From: Phymorhynchus buccinoides
Taxonomy: Eukaryota; Mollusca; Gastropoda; Neogastropoda; Raphitomidae
Direction: 5' to 3'
Assembly: GCA_017654935.2 (NCBI GenBank)
Contig: CM065687.1
Coordinates: 16,308,785-16,372,784 of the forward strand
Length of the DNA stretch: 64,000 nt
In this document: positions 33,018 through 45,204 of the stretch, piece by piece
How the letters are laid out: each line of letters opens with the position of its first letter
How positions within the stretch are numbered: the first letter of the stretch is position 1
Notes under the pieces: model-generated
What the model was told of the DNA's origin: nothing
Databases searched by the model: none
Seen by the model: only the letters and a program-made list of their open reading frames with translations
Program-made: the position numbers and the translations under genes

Positions 33018-33864
33018 ATATTGTTCCGTTTTTCATGGAAATGACCTGATTGTAACCCTATCCCTGATCCAAGCAGGCAAATGTTGCCTTTCTGAACAGT
33101 TTCATGCGAAAATGGGGTGGTGTTGAGGTTGCGAATTTACACCCTTTTCAAAAAAAAAAAAAATTGTGTTGGGTGGAAGATTTATCAGATATACCCAGTC
33201 TGGGGCCTTGGCCTTGGACCTGAGAGATCCTTTTTTTTTAAATCTTGATTATAACATAAAAAGTTTTTAATGTGACTTTTAAAAGGATATGATAGCAAAA
33301 TACACCGTAGTTCATTCACAGGGCCCAACACACACACCACAGGATAGCAATAAATATGCACATTTAGGATAATATTCATTGTATTAACTTTGCTGTGGTA
33401 TTCCTTTTTTTCTAAGGCGGTGTACACACATATGGCCAGATTCCGTGCAGAAACCTGTGCGCATCCGCGAATAAGTAAAAGAAAGAGGAAGAGATTTGCG
33501 CATGTGTCCGAGTTTTCCACCTATATTATGTGTAACTTGTATCCTTCTTTCTTCACTTATTAGGGTTTTCCTACGGACTTACGCGTCTAATGTGAACCCG
33601 GCCAATGAGCTTCTTATTAAAGAGCTAATATGGAAATGTGTTCTCACAATGTGATTTCATATGCTTGATTTTATTTATTAATATTCTTTGTCATGATTAA
33701 TTAATTTATGCTTGTTATGTAGATTAATATGTACTGTAGTTACCTACCCTTATTTTCCTTCATTTCAAAATGAACTTGTAGCTTCGTGTTTTTATTTTTG
33801 CTCGAAATTCACGAGTCAGAAACTTGGGGAACTCATTTTGGATGTAGAAGATTCTGTCTTCACC
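33018..33864. other. Non-coding spacer
   Basis: AT-rich; no gene seen. Indel differences against the right arm become frequent here. Confidence 0.4.
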
Positions 33865-34016
33865 TGAGTGTGGCTGCCCGACGTGGCGGGGTAACACAGC
33901 GTCACACACTAATGTTTCTCATCCTAACTGGTGCATTTGTACCCATAAGTGTTCAAGTGCTTCGGCTGTTGGGATGATCCCTGGAGTCTTTAATAATCCA
34001 GGGTAAGGAACCACCA
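33865..34016 (-). repeat. Dispersed repeat family C, copy 2
   Basis: GTGGCTGCCCGACGTGGCGG to GGGATGATCCCTGGAGTC, the reverse complement of the 3575-3704 block and a better-preserved copy. Mirror at 38629-38785. Confidence 0.75.
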
Positions 34017-35935
34017 CCTTTATTTAAAATGTGACTATTTTCACTGACTCTGATGCAAAGCTGTCAGTTCAACTTTGCTTCATTGTATGAAGAAGGACAT
34101 ATCATGAATTTTATATTTTAGTGTTATCCTGATTCCAAGACTATTATTCACTTGACTTCATTGCAATGAATTTCAAGTAGGACATGGTTTCGCATAAATT
34201 TGCACCGAATTTTTCACAGAACTGTACATCAAGATGTGATTTTGCAATACATGGACATAATTTTCGATGGACATTTGCATGTAGATTACATAGGGTTCGA
34301 CAACTTGTACTAACTTTATTTTTCTTGGGGGGGGATTTCAATGTGTTCATTTTTCATTAAGTGTTGAGAATGCCAGAGTCAGATGTAAGAAGAAATCCCT
34401 CCTCACAAATAGGAGTGTCTGCTGAATGCAAGCGAGGACACCAGTGAAACCCCTGGGGGGGGAAAAAAAAATGGAAAAAAACCCAAACATACATATCCAT
34501 TGTGGCCTTATGGGCCCGGGAAGCAGAAGAAATCCAGCAATGAAAAGGATTTTAAAGATCACTGACGCACTACGATTAAGTCCCTTGGTTTTTTCTGGGT
34601 AGCTGGTGACCCACATAAAACCTGTCCCAAGTTCAAATTGAGGCTGCGCTTTAAAATGTTTCGCTTTGAATTTGGGGGCAATTTGTAATGGTAAGTGAGA
34701 CTGGTCAAACAAGATTTCTTTCTCATCTATAAGAGGGAAACACAGGATTTAGACTGTTGGATCCTGGTGGATCTTCAATGGATATTCAACAAAAGGAAGT
34801 CAAATCTGCAACAGTGTATTTCAAGAATGTATTCTTCATATTTGATGGTTGCAAACCTATTCTCACATCATTTTCTTGTAGATTTTTTAATTTTTCAACT
34901 TACGCTTCCTAGATGACCTAGACGCAAGTCATTGAGCATACAGGATGCCCTATAAGCACGCTTTTTTTTTTCTTTCCTACTCTCTCCACCAAGCGAGACT
35001 CACTTAAAAAATTGTAACAGCACATTTTTATCTCTCTTCCAATTTCTGGCTCCTCCTTTTTATTTTTTTCCATTTTGCTTGCTTTCTCAGAGTTCATAAC
35101 AAGCCTTGTTGTGCGGTTTGTTTGCTTTGAACAAATACGATAAAGTACTGTGTACCGTTTTTGATCATATTTGTGGGGGTCGATAAGGGAGGGGGGTGGG
35201 TTGGTTGGGTTTGGGTGGCTTATGTGTTTCAATGCAGTGGTAAGTTGTATGATTTGAAAAGCCTGTTGTAGTTTTTATAATAAAATCTTTCTTTTATACA
35301 TACACCATGGGGTGCCTCGTCCGTGGCAGAAGTGGTTTGCTTGTTTGCGGCGATCTGGAAACTGTTTCCTAACTCCTGTGTTGTCTGGTCTGGGTATTAC
35401 AACTTCACTTCTTTCACATTAAATGACTACGCGGGAAACTCTAATCAAGCAGCTGTGCGGCCCACTTTTTCAGCTCGTGACCTGAACCTAATTTCGACTT
35501 GGCCTAGAGATATCCTGAACGACCTATCCGCATGCAAAATTGAGGTCCTAGGTCCCTCCACTCAACGCCATCATGTTCATACATAGTGAAGGAAGTAATA
35601 CTCTCTGTCATAAACTCCTTCAGTTCTCCTCTCAGTGGCGTTGTTTTATGATGTTGCTAGGCGATTGGTGCCGGGGAAACTTAATGAAGGAGTTTAGTCA
35701 GAAGAGTTACCATTTTCATCACTATTATCCTCTCTTGTCCTTACTATTTTTTACCTTTGTTCATACACGTCCCATCAATCAGCCAGACGGCAGGAAAACA
35801 TTAGGCAGCTTTGGCTTTGCCGCCGCTTTACCATTAGGAATGCAGATTGTGGACGAGCTAACATTAGCTCGTTTAGGAAAATATTCAGAATATGCCCGTC
35901 GTCTTCTGTTGATCGCTCAGTTTCTGTCACACGAG
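34017..35935. other. Non-coding near-centre region
   Basis: 35300-35970 resembles a decayed mobile element: short open pieces, none with a recognisable domain, and mirrored with many indels at 36720-37400. No gene called. Confidence 0.4.
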
Positions 35936-36175
35936 CACAGATGCGTCATGCTGCCGTTATGCCTGAATTAATAAATAGGCCTGCATGTCCGTCTTCGGCT
36001 GGAGAAATCTTAGTAAGAACTTTTTTTTTAAAGGCGGAGAAAACGGACCATTTAGGCAGAAAGATAGTAGAAGACACTATGCCAAGGGAAAAGGCAGAGT
36101 CAAAGAGAGTGACGATTAGAGGGAATTACAAGCAAAGACACTTCCAGAAAGGTGGGAACTATTTGTATGGCAGTA
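35936..36175 (+). repeat. Dispersed repeat family F, copy 3 (beside the centre)
   Basis: GCAGAAAGATAGTAGAAGAC, GGGAAAAGGCAGAGTCAAAG and CACTTCCAGAAAGGTGGG match the family F copies at 12915-13372 and 31478-31745. Its mirror (36515-36750) lies just across the palindrome centre, so two F copies face each other there. Confidence 0.7.
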
Positions 36176-36333
36176 TATAGTCTGCGGTAGTCAAACGATT
36201 TATAAACTTGTGCGTGTTTGCGTGTATTGTGCGTTATGAAGATTTCAACTTGGAAAATAAACCTGGGACGGTATTCATGTCCCCCGAGATAGCAATGAGA
36301 CCTTAGCTCATGCTCAACGTTAGAGCTCTCCAT

Positions 36334-36355
36334 GTCCTATAGATTTTAATAGGAC
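36334..36355. other. Centre of the giant palindrome
   Basis: GTCCTAT (36334-36340) pairs with ATAGGAC (36349-36355) around an 8-base loop. Outside this the arms continue to pair, but with many mismatches and indels over the first few hundred bases, such as the GATAGCA..TGAGAC and GCGTTATGAAGATT blocks on both sides. Confidence 0.85.
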
Positions 36356-36514
36356 TTTTGGAAGCGCTTCTAAGTAGCATGATGCTAAGTCTCATGCTAT
36401 CTCCGACATGAAATCCCGTCCCAGGTTTTATTTTTTTCAAGTTGCAATCTTCATAACGCACACATACACGCACACACGCCCAAGTTATAATCGTTTGACT
36501 ACAGCAGACTATAT

Positions 36515-38628
36515 ACTCCGTACAAATAGCTTCGCCAACCTTCTGGAGTCTATGCTGTACGTTCTCTAATCTTTCACTCTCTTTGACTCTGCCTTTTCCC
36601 TTGGCATAGTGCCTTCTACTATCTTTCTGCTTAATGGGTCCGTTCTCCTGCCCTTTTAAAAAATTTTCTTACTAAATTTTCTCCAGCCGAAGGACATGGC
36701 TAGGCTCTATTTTTTATTAGGCGCATAACAGGCAGCATGACGCATCTGTGCTCTTGTTGACAGGAAACTGAGCTCACTCAACAAGAGACGACGGGCAGCT
36801 TCTTGAATATTTTTTCTAACGAGCTATGTATCTCTGCCACAATCCTGCATGTCCTACTGGTTAAGCGGCGGCAAGCCAAGCTGCTAATGTTTCACTGCCG
36901 TCCTGGTGAGTGACTGACTGTGTATGAACAAATGTAAAAAATAGTAAGGCAAGAAGAGATATAGTGGGGAAAGGTAACTCTCTGGACTAAACTCCTTCAA
37001 AGTTTTCCCCGGCACCAATTCCGCCTAGCAAATCATAACAACAGCCATTGAGAGAGATCTGAAGGGAGTTTTATTACAGAGAGTTTACCTTTCCTTCACT
37101 TATGTTGACATGATGGCGTTTGAGTGGAGGGACCTAGGACCCTCAATTTTGCATGCGGAGAGGTAGTTAGGATATCTAGGCCAAGTTCGAATTGTCCAAG
37201 GTCACGAGCTGAAACGTGCGCACAGCTGCTTGATTGAGTTTCCACGCTGTAGTTCATTTTAATGTGAAAGAAGTGAAGTTGTAACTACACAGAACAGACA
37301 CCACAGAGTTTGGAACAGTTTCCAGATCGCCGTCAACAAGCAACCACTTCTGGCACGGACGAGAGCACCCCATGGACTGTATGTTATAAAAGAAAGATTT
37401 TCATTATAAACTACAACAGGCTTTCAATCATAAAACTTACCACATGCATGAAAACAATAACCTCCCCAAACCCACCCAACCCACCCCTCCCCTTACTCGA
37501 CCCCCACAAATATGATCCAAACGGTACACGTACTTTATCGTATTTTGTTCAAAGCAAACAACCTCGCACACATGCTTGGTATAACTCTGAAGAAGCAGGC
37601 AAAATGGAAAAATAAAAGGGAATGGAGCCATAAATTGGAAGAAGAAGATAAAAATGTGCTGTACACTTTTAAGTGATTCTCGCTTGTGGAGAGAGAGGAA
37701 GAAAAAAAAAGCGTGCTTTAGGGCATCCTTGTCTGCTCAATGCACTTGCTTCTAGGTCATCTAGGAAGCGTGGTTTGAATTAAAAAATCTACACAAGAAA
37801 TGATGTGAAATATCGGTTTGCACCTCAAACATTGAAAGAATAATTCTTGAAATCACTGTTTGCAGATTTTGACTTCCTTTTTTGTGATTATCACTTGAAG
37901 ATCCACCCGATCACATGTCCTAATCGTGTGTTTTCCCTCTTATAGCTGGAAAGAAAATCTTGTTTTGACCAGGTCTCACTTACATACAAATGCCCCCAAA
38001 TTCAAAACAAAAACATTTTAAAGAGCAGCCTCAATTTGAACTTGGGGACAGTTTTATGTGGGTCACAACTACCAGAAAAAAACCCAAGGGACTTAATCGT
38101 AGTGCGTCAGTGTATCTTTAAAATCCCTTTTCATTGCTGGATTTCTTCTGCATTCCTGGGCCATAAGGCCACAATGGTTATGTATGTGTCCGTTTTCCAG
38201 TTTTTCACTGGTGTCCTCGCTGCATTCAGCATACCCCTCCTATTTCGTATGAGGGATTTCTTCTAAACATCTGCGACTCTGGGCATTCTCTAAACTTTGA
38301 AAAATGCACACATTGAAATAAAGAAAAATAAAGTTGTACAAGTTGTCGAACCCTATGTAATTTACATGCAATGTCATCGAATTATGTCCATGTAATTGCA
38401 AATTCACATCTTGATGTACAGTTCTGTGAAAAATTCTGTGCAATTTATGCGACACATGTCCTACTTGAAATTCATGCAATGAAGTCAAGTTGAAATAATA
38501 GTCTTGGATCAGATAACAATAAAATATAAAATGTCATGCTATGTCCTTCTTCATACAATGAAGCAAAGTTGAACTGACAGCTTTGCATCAGATTACAGTG
38601 AAAATAGTAACATTTTAAATAAAGGTGG
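36515..38628. other. Right side of the centre: mirror of 34030-36175
   Basis: Family F copy on the minus strand at 36515-36750, then a noisy inverted copy of the near-centre region. No gene seen. Confidence 0.55.
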
Positions 38629-38785
38629 TGGTTCCTTACCCTGGCTTAAAAGACTCCAGGGATCATCCCAACAGCCGAAGCACTTGAACACTTATGGTAC
38701 AAATGCACCAGTTAGGGATGAGAACATTACGTGTGTGAACGTTTTTTATTACCCCGCCACGTGGGCAGCCACACTCAGGTGAAGA
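38629..38785 (+). repeat. Dispersed repeat family C, mirror copy
   Basis: GGGATCATCCCAACAGCCGA, GAAGCACTTGAACACTTATG and CGCCACGTGGGCAGCCACAC, in the orientation of 3575-3704. Confidence 0.75.
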
Positions 38786-39623
38786 CAGAATCTTCTACAT
38801 CCAAAATGGTTCCCCAAGTTTTCTGACTCGTGAATTTCGAGCAAAAATAAAAACACGAAGCTACAAGTTCATTTTGAAATGAATGAATACAAGGGTAGGT
38901 AACTACAGTACATATTAATCTACATACCAAGCATAAATTAATTAATCATGACAAAGATATTAATAAATAAAATCAAGCATATGAAATCAACATTGTAGAA
39001 CACATTTCCATATTTAGCTCCTTTTAAATAAAGAGCTCATTTGGCCGGGTTCACATTAGACGCGTAAGTTCCGTACGGAAAACCCTAAATAAGTGGAAGA
39101 AAGAAGGATAAAAAGTTTACACATAATATAGGGGAAACTCGGACACATGCGCAAATCTCTTTCCTTCTTTCTTTTACTTATTCGCGGATTGCGCACAGGT
39201 TTCTGCACGGAATCTGCATATGTGTGTACACCGCCTTAGAAAAAAAGAATACCACAGCAAAGTTAATACAATGAATATTTATTCCTAAATGTGCATATTT
39301 ATTGCTATCTGTGTTGTGTGTGTTGGGCCCTGTGAATGAACTACGGTGTATTTTGCTATCATTATCCTTTAAAAGTCACATAAAAACTTTTTATCGTTAT
39401 CACATCAAGAATTTTAAAAAAAAGGATCTCTCAAGTCAAGGCCAAGGTCCCCAGACTGGGTATATCTTGATAATCTTCCACCCAACACAATGGAAAAGGG
39501 TGTAAATTCGCAACCTCAACACCCACCCCATTTTCGCATTGAAAATGTTCAGAGGCAACATTTTGCCTTGCTTGGATCAGGGATAGGGTTACAATCAGGT
39601 CATTTCCATGAAACGGAACAATA

Positions 39624-40218
39624 TGTGACCCATTTTATGATTTATACATTTGATAACTTCAGACAATTATCTTTCTAATGTATGATACAAGAACAATTCT
39701 TGTATATTTTTCCGTTCCAGAGTTTGTGAGCATTTAAAGTTAGTAGGGCGAGCGTCGGCCATTTTGAGAAAACACAGTCTAAAGTCTAGCATAGCTGAAG
39801 AAAATGCATTGACCTACTCGTTTTAAAACACTTATAGACCATTTAGCTTTATAAATGTGAAAGATAATATGTTACAGAAAGATAATATGTGATGCAGCAC
39901 AGGAAAACAAGGCTAAAGTCGGGCAGCCACAAGACAGAGAAAGAGAGATTTGATTACATGAAAAATTGTTCAAAATAAACTATTAGAGATAGATGAATTC
40001 TGTTTTTTGCCTGTTAATCTGTTGTCTCTGGCCTTTCTGAAAATATGAATAAATCAAAAGTGATCATTTACGACATTAGCCTGGTTTTCCTGTGCTGCAT
40101 CACATATGTTACAGACACAAACATTACCATAATTCAAAAAATGAGATTTTTGACTTTGCAAGCCTGTTGTGAGAAACTAGTCTAGCGACTTATGTCCCTT
40201 TCGTGGTGCTCAGTCACA
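39624..40218. mobile_element. MITE family D with nested M (39889-40103), mirror copy
   Basis: Mirror of 32424-33017, with the same nested insertion at the same place; ends TGTGACCC and CAGTCACA. Confidence 0.82.
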
Positions 40219-40493
40219 GTTATGTGGGTTTTTTTAGGCTTGTGTGTGTGGGTTTACTTTTTTTTTTAATGTGTGTGTGTGTTTAATTTTTTTAAAACTT
40301 TCCTCCCTGTTTATAATTTTTGATGTTTCAATGAAAGAAGTACTTTATTCACATTTTTTTCCCGGTGAAATTGCGACTCGTGGCTTATTTTTCACTCACA
40401 AACATGGAACAAAACTGCCTCTAATTGAACAATGCCTCTAATATCGAAAACAACTTGGACATGAATAAATCGTATTAAAAATGCGGCAAATGT

Positions 40494-41170
40494 TAAGATC
40501 AGCTCCCTCCAGCTGTTCCTGCGTGTCTCAGCTTAATGAAAAAGGCAATGACTGGTGGGCCAACTTCACCCTGGAACAGCGGAGGGAGCTGATCTTAGCG
40601 TTAGCCCAAAATGCCACCATCACATCTCGCCATATAGCTGTATGCATGCCAGTCAAGTCGTTTCCGACTATGACAGCCAGATAGTTGAGGGGGGCAGCTG
40701 CTATTCAGGCAGGCTGGGCTATAATTTGTTTATAGCAGGGATGCCTTGCCCAGGGTACATCCCCACTGTGCGGCCAAAGTGATTCGAGGACAACGCTAGT
40801 GTTGCGGAAGGTCCCCAAAGGCCAACCCATCCCAGTGGCTGTAGCCCTCTTCTTTTTCTTCGATCGCTCAGACAGTTTTCCTGTCAATTATGAGCGCAGA
40901 TGCATCATGCTGCCGTTATGCGCCTAAGCTAAGAAATAGTTAGGCCCAGCATGTCCGACTTCGGCTGGAGGAAATCTTTTTTGAAAGTGTTTCTTGAAAA
41001 AAGGCAGGAGACTGGACCGGAAATGCAGAAAGATAGTAGATGACAGCAAGCAAAGGGAAAAGACAGTCAAAGACAGTGACAGTTTAGAGGAAGCTACAAG
41101 CACAGAACTTCCAGAAGGTGGGGGCACTATTTATACAAAAGACCCCGGTATCCCCACAAGGGTAAACGCC
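40494..41170 (+). repeat. Mirror of foldback P and the unclassified repeat with family F
   Basis: P at 40494-40598, then the CCGACTATGACAGCCAGATA piece, then a family F block (about 40893-41165) ending near CCCCGGTATCCCCACAAGGG. A frame across F reads ..LEEATSTELPEGGGTIY.., similar to the 59541 copy (..LEEVTSTELPEGGGTIF..), so F may derive from a protein-coding source. Confidence 0.6.
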
Positions 41171-41383
41171 CCTTAAAGTATGAGAGTCATAGTCTTCTTC
41201 CACGAAAGACTAAGTAAGCCGTACTACAATGATTATTACTGTAGAAAATCAGCAATTCTACAGCTCTCATGTTACTATTGACCCCTACTACAGGCTAATG
41301 CCAACCAATCATAAAAGCTTTTTTGCACAGGCCAACAAATCTCGCATAAATAAGGGGGCTAAATTTCAATCACATGATGGCTT

Positions 41384-41536
41384 AAGGGCCAGCCACACGT
41401 CAGTTAAAATTGCACGACTGTACGATGCGATTCAATCAAGTGATCTCGATGCGCAATCACATTTGTTCTTGGAGACCACATGATTGAATCACATTGTACA
41501 GTCGTGCGATTATAGTGGACGTGTGGTCGGCCCTTA
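41384..41536. mobile_element. MITE family L, mirror copy
   Basis: Mirror of 31114-31266, with several base changes in the inner arms (AGTTAAAATTGCACGACTG against CACTAAAATCGCACAACTG). Confidence 0.85.
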
Positions 41537-41639
41537 AGCTTCACTCATAATATTTTACAAACCCCACCCCCCCCTCCCAGCTTGTTATACCAACTTTGTT
41601 TTTTAGATTACAACATAAATCGGTTTTCCTTATGTCGAA

Positions 41640-41972
41640 TACAGTGGAAGCCTCCCTTTGAAGACCTCGCATTATAGGGGGGAGCCTCACTCCCACTGGG
41701 GAAGGGAGAGGGTGGGGGAGCTACTTCTCTGACAGTTGTGCCCGTTCTTATTAAAATGAACAAAACGCCCTGTTAATATTTGCTGACTGGTAATATGTTC
41801 GGAAATTTACTTCCCTTTATGGAACGCCTTCATGGACTAAATTAAAATAGGCTGTGTGTGCCACACTCGGGGTTAAATCTTAGCCCTTCTTTGTATATTA
41901 ACATTACCTCCCTTACAAAACCTCATTTTGGATGATTTTTTTTTAAGGTCTTATATAGGAGGTTCCACTGTA
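41640..41972. mobile_element. MITE family A, mirror of copy 3, altered
   Basis: Ends TACAGTGGAAGCCTCCC and GGAGGTTCCACTGTA. The segment at about 41670-41740 (GCCTCACTCCCACTGGGGAA, GGGAGAGGGTGGGGG) is not a simple mirror of the left arm. Confidence 0.75.
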
Positions 41973-42095
41973 AAACCTTCACACAGTCTGTCTCTTGTGC
42001 ATCACGCTGGTTTTTCATGGTTACAACAACAAAAAATGTTAAGGGATACTAACCAATGGATGTCTATAAACCCACATTTTTACCCCGATACATGC

Positions 42096-42295
42096 GCAGA
42101 CCTGTTTACTCTACTCTTTTTGAGTAGTATTCTACTCAATTTGGACCTCTACTATCTTCAAAATTGAAAATAATGCTCTAATTACTCATTTTCAGTGAAC
42201 ATTGTTTGATGGTTTAATGAGTAGGACTACGCATTTCACACCAAGACTACTCATTTCACCTATCCAGACTACTCAAGACTTGTAAACAGGTCTGC
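42096..42295. mobile_element. MITE family K, mirror copy
   Basis: GCAGACCTGTTTAC/GTAAACAGGTCTGC ends, flanked by GC-rich ATGC steps as on the left arm. Confidence 0.85.
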
Positions 42296-42366
42296 ATGCG
42301 CTTCAAATTTGGATGTTTTCTTAGACTTTCTGTTAATATTTTAAAAAGCACCTACAGCAGACTGAA

Positions 42367-42554
42367 GGAGCAGTGGCTGAGCGGATAAAGACGCTGTCTC
42401 ATCATGTTAAGGATTGAAAATTTGGGGTTCAATTCCCATTTTGCATGCTGCGTGCGTCCAGGGGAAAGACACTTCACTCCTATTTTTTGCACTCCACCCA
42501 GGTAATAATAAATGGGTATCTGACTTTGGGGGAAGTAAATTTCAACGTTTTTTT
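42367..42554 (+). mobile_element. tRNA-derived SINE, mirror copy
   Basis: Same box A-like and box B-like motifs as 30137-30327, now on the + strand. Confidence 0.85.
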
Positions 42555-43645
42555 AAACCAACTTTTATTGACTTGCTTCTACAAGTTTTAACTGCTCCAA
42601 TCTGCATTCTTAAAACCCTCTCCTTATTTCAGCTCTCTCCGCCATTTTCTTTTTGTCCACCCATCGAATATTCACCAAATGTCCCATATGTGCCTGTATG
42701 CAGGTAGGAGGACATGAAACAAACCGATGATGGGGAGGAGGCAAAGGCAGTTGAAGCAGATGTTGGCTTCCATCTTCCAACGTCAAGCCCTTGATGTGGT
42801 GAATTGAATCACCATGGATTGCAGGATGTCCTGAATTGCAGGATTTTTAAATTAGCCTAGAGCCGGCGTCGCCGGATTATAAGAATTTGAGAAGCAACGG
42901 TTTTCTTACACACACACACACACTTATACAATAAAAAGGGCCTGATTTTCTCCCTTGCAAGTGGTTGCTTTGTGTCTTTAGAAGCAAATTACTTCCCTTT
43001 TTGTTGTTGACATCTTTATATTTTATTTCATGAATGTGTAGCCATTGCATACAGGCCGGTGGCTTTACAATTAAAATTTTCAGTTTCAGATTTAAAAAGG
43101 GCCCAGATATAAGCATTTGCTATTATTCAAAGGAATGTAGCACTTGTACTAGTCCAGAGGGGTAAAAATAAAAAAATAGCAGTAATTTGTGTGTGAGTGG
43201 TGTGTGTGTGTGTGTGTGTTTGTGTGTGTCTGCCCCTGCACTCCCGCTTGGGGCCAGCCCCCTTGCAGGATTTTTGAAATTTCCCAGGAGCACCCATGTT
43301 ATACCTGACTCTAATGGTCACTATATATGGGACCTTTACCTTTTTTGTTTTCGACTGCAGACTATTTTTTCTGTGCTTAATTCTGTGCAGGTATCATGCA
43401 TGAGCTGTTCTTGAACATTAAACTGTGCTATTTCAGAGGCCAAAATTGTTTATAATAATTCATTCAAAACCTTCTGTGGGTATACTGGAGGAGGGTGGGG
43501 TGGGGTATGTGTGTTTTTTGTACAAATAACAAGACCAAATTAAGAAGGTGTAATATTTCTTTGGAATGATTTGCTCTCGAACATGTTGATATTCTGCTTT
43601 TGTGTTTAAAAAAGACGAAGCTGGATAAAATGTTGATATTCAAGA

Positions 43646-44269
43646 TACAGTGGGACCTCCCTTATAAGACCTCCTGTTATAAGACTCCCTCCCACATTAG
43701 ACCTACTGGGTACTTCTCTGAGACATTGCCCGGTAAAGGTCAAGATGTGCCACCCCCCCTACCTATCTCGGTTAATTGTATTTTTCCGTTATTGCCTTTC
43801 TTACCATACATAAAGCTGTATTTTAGGAACATTTTTAGCTAATAACCTTTTTGGAATACTAACCCTAACCCCTAGCCCTAACACTAACCCTACCCCCCCC
43901 GTATAAGACGGAAAAACGCAACGAACCACAACTGTGACAAATCGCGGTGTACTGCAGTACATAGTGGGGGGTAGGGTTAGGTTTTAGGGCTAGGTTTAGG
44001 GTTAGTATTCCAAAAAGGTAATTAGCTAAAAATGTTCCTAAAATACAGTTTTATGTATGGTAAGAAAGGCAAAAAACGGAAAAATACAATTAACCGAGAA
44101 ATGCATGGGGGGTGGCACATCTTTACCTTTACCCCATTGCCCTTCTTTGTAAGTATTAAAATTACCTCCCTAATAAGACCACCCTCCCTTATAAGAACCC
44201 CTCCCTTATAAGAACCCTCATTTATTTTGGATGATTTTTTAAGGTCTTTATAAGGGAGGTTTCACTGTA
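43646..44269. mobile_element. MITE A with nested long MITE J (43742-44134), mirror copy
   Basis: The outer element runs TACAGTGGGACC to TTTCACTGTA. The inner element is flanked by CATTGCCC at 43734-43741 and 44135-44142, confirming the 8-bp duplication on the second arm. Telomere-like blocks lie near 43860-43897 and 43968-44005. Confidence 0.85.
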
Positions 44270-44518
44270 TATTAAAATGAAATGCAATTCAGATTCTTAA
44301 ATACCTGGGCAAAATATACACATCTTGAATGTTTGAATACCATAATTGATGTGGTCTAAGAGGAGATACATTGTCTAATTTTATTATTGTAAGAAATTTT
44401 CATATAGGATTACATGGTATTAAATTAGGTTTATGTATTGAGGTGGGTCATGTAATTGCATAAATATGGAATACACTGAATGGGTCATGACTGTGCATTC
44501 AAGATCAACAAAAAATAT

Positions 44519-44535
44519 GGAGAGAGAGAGAGAGT

Positions 44536-44626
<91 letters not shown>

Positions 44627-44650
44627 GAAGAGAGAAAGAGAGAGAGAGGG
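44519..44650. repeat. (GA)n microsatellite
   Basis: Mirror of 27993-28192 but about 70 bases shorter. Confidence 0.92.
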
Positions 44651-44952
44651 CTTTTTTTCTTTTCTGATCCAAATCCTTTATCAAGTCAGTATTGCTTGTC
44701 ATTACATACAATGTATTCGTTCCTCCTAGTTGCTGGTATACCAATCAAGGAGCTTTGTGCATTGGCACAATGTATCTTTAAAAAGGCTTACAGTTAGTTA
44801 CTTGGCTAACACATACATAAACACTTTTTAATTAACCTTAGCAAGTTTCAAATTCTGTACTGAAGCTCCACCTCTATCTAAGTGCGGATTAAGCACTCAC
44901 TCCTTTCAAACACTTTGGATATAAAAAATGGTACTGAATATCTTCCTGCACT

Positions 44953-45204
44953 TTAACCCTTTCACCGCCAATGTCGCATTTCGGCACCAAACTGATTTAA
45001 CACCCATGTCACTAAAAGGCATGACATTAGGATCCGTTATCCAATCCAACCTAATATGTTGTTAACTTTGGGAGATAAGGAAAGGTCTTGTTTGATACAT
45101 GTCATAGTCGGATAGTCACATTATTGCAGACACTAACTTTTCTTTACCAAAGTAAGTTTGACTGAAAGATTTTGCTGAAAAACGGCTGGCGGCGAAAGGG
45201 TTAA
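44953..45204. mobile_element. piggyBac-like MITE, mirror of copy 2
   Basis: TTAA at both ends, CCCTTTCACCGCCA and TGGCGGCGAAAGGG termini. Confidence 0.85.
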
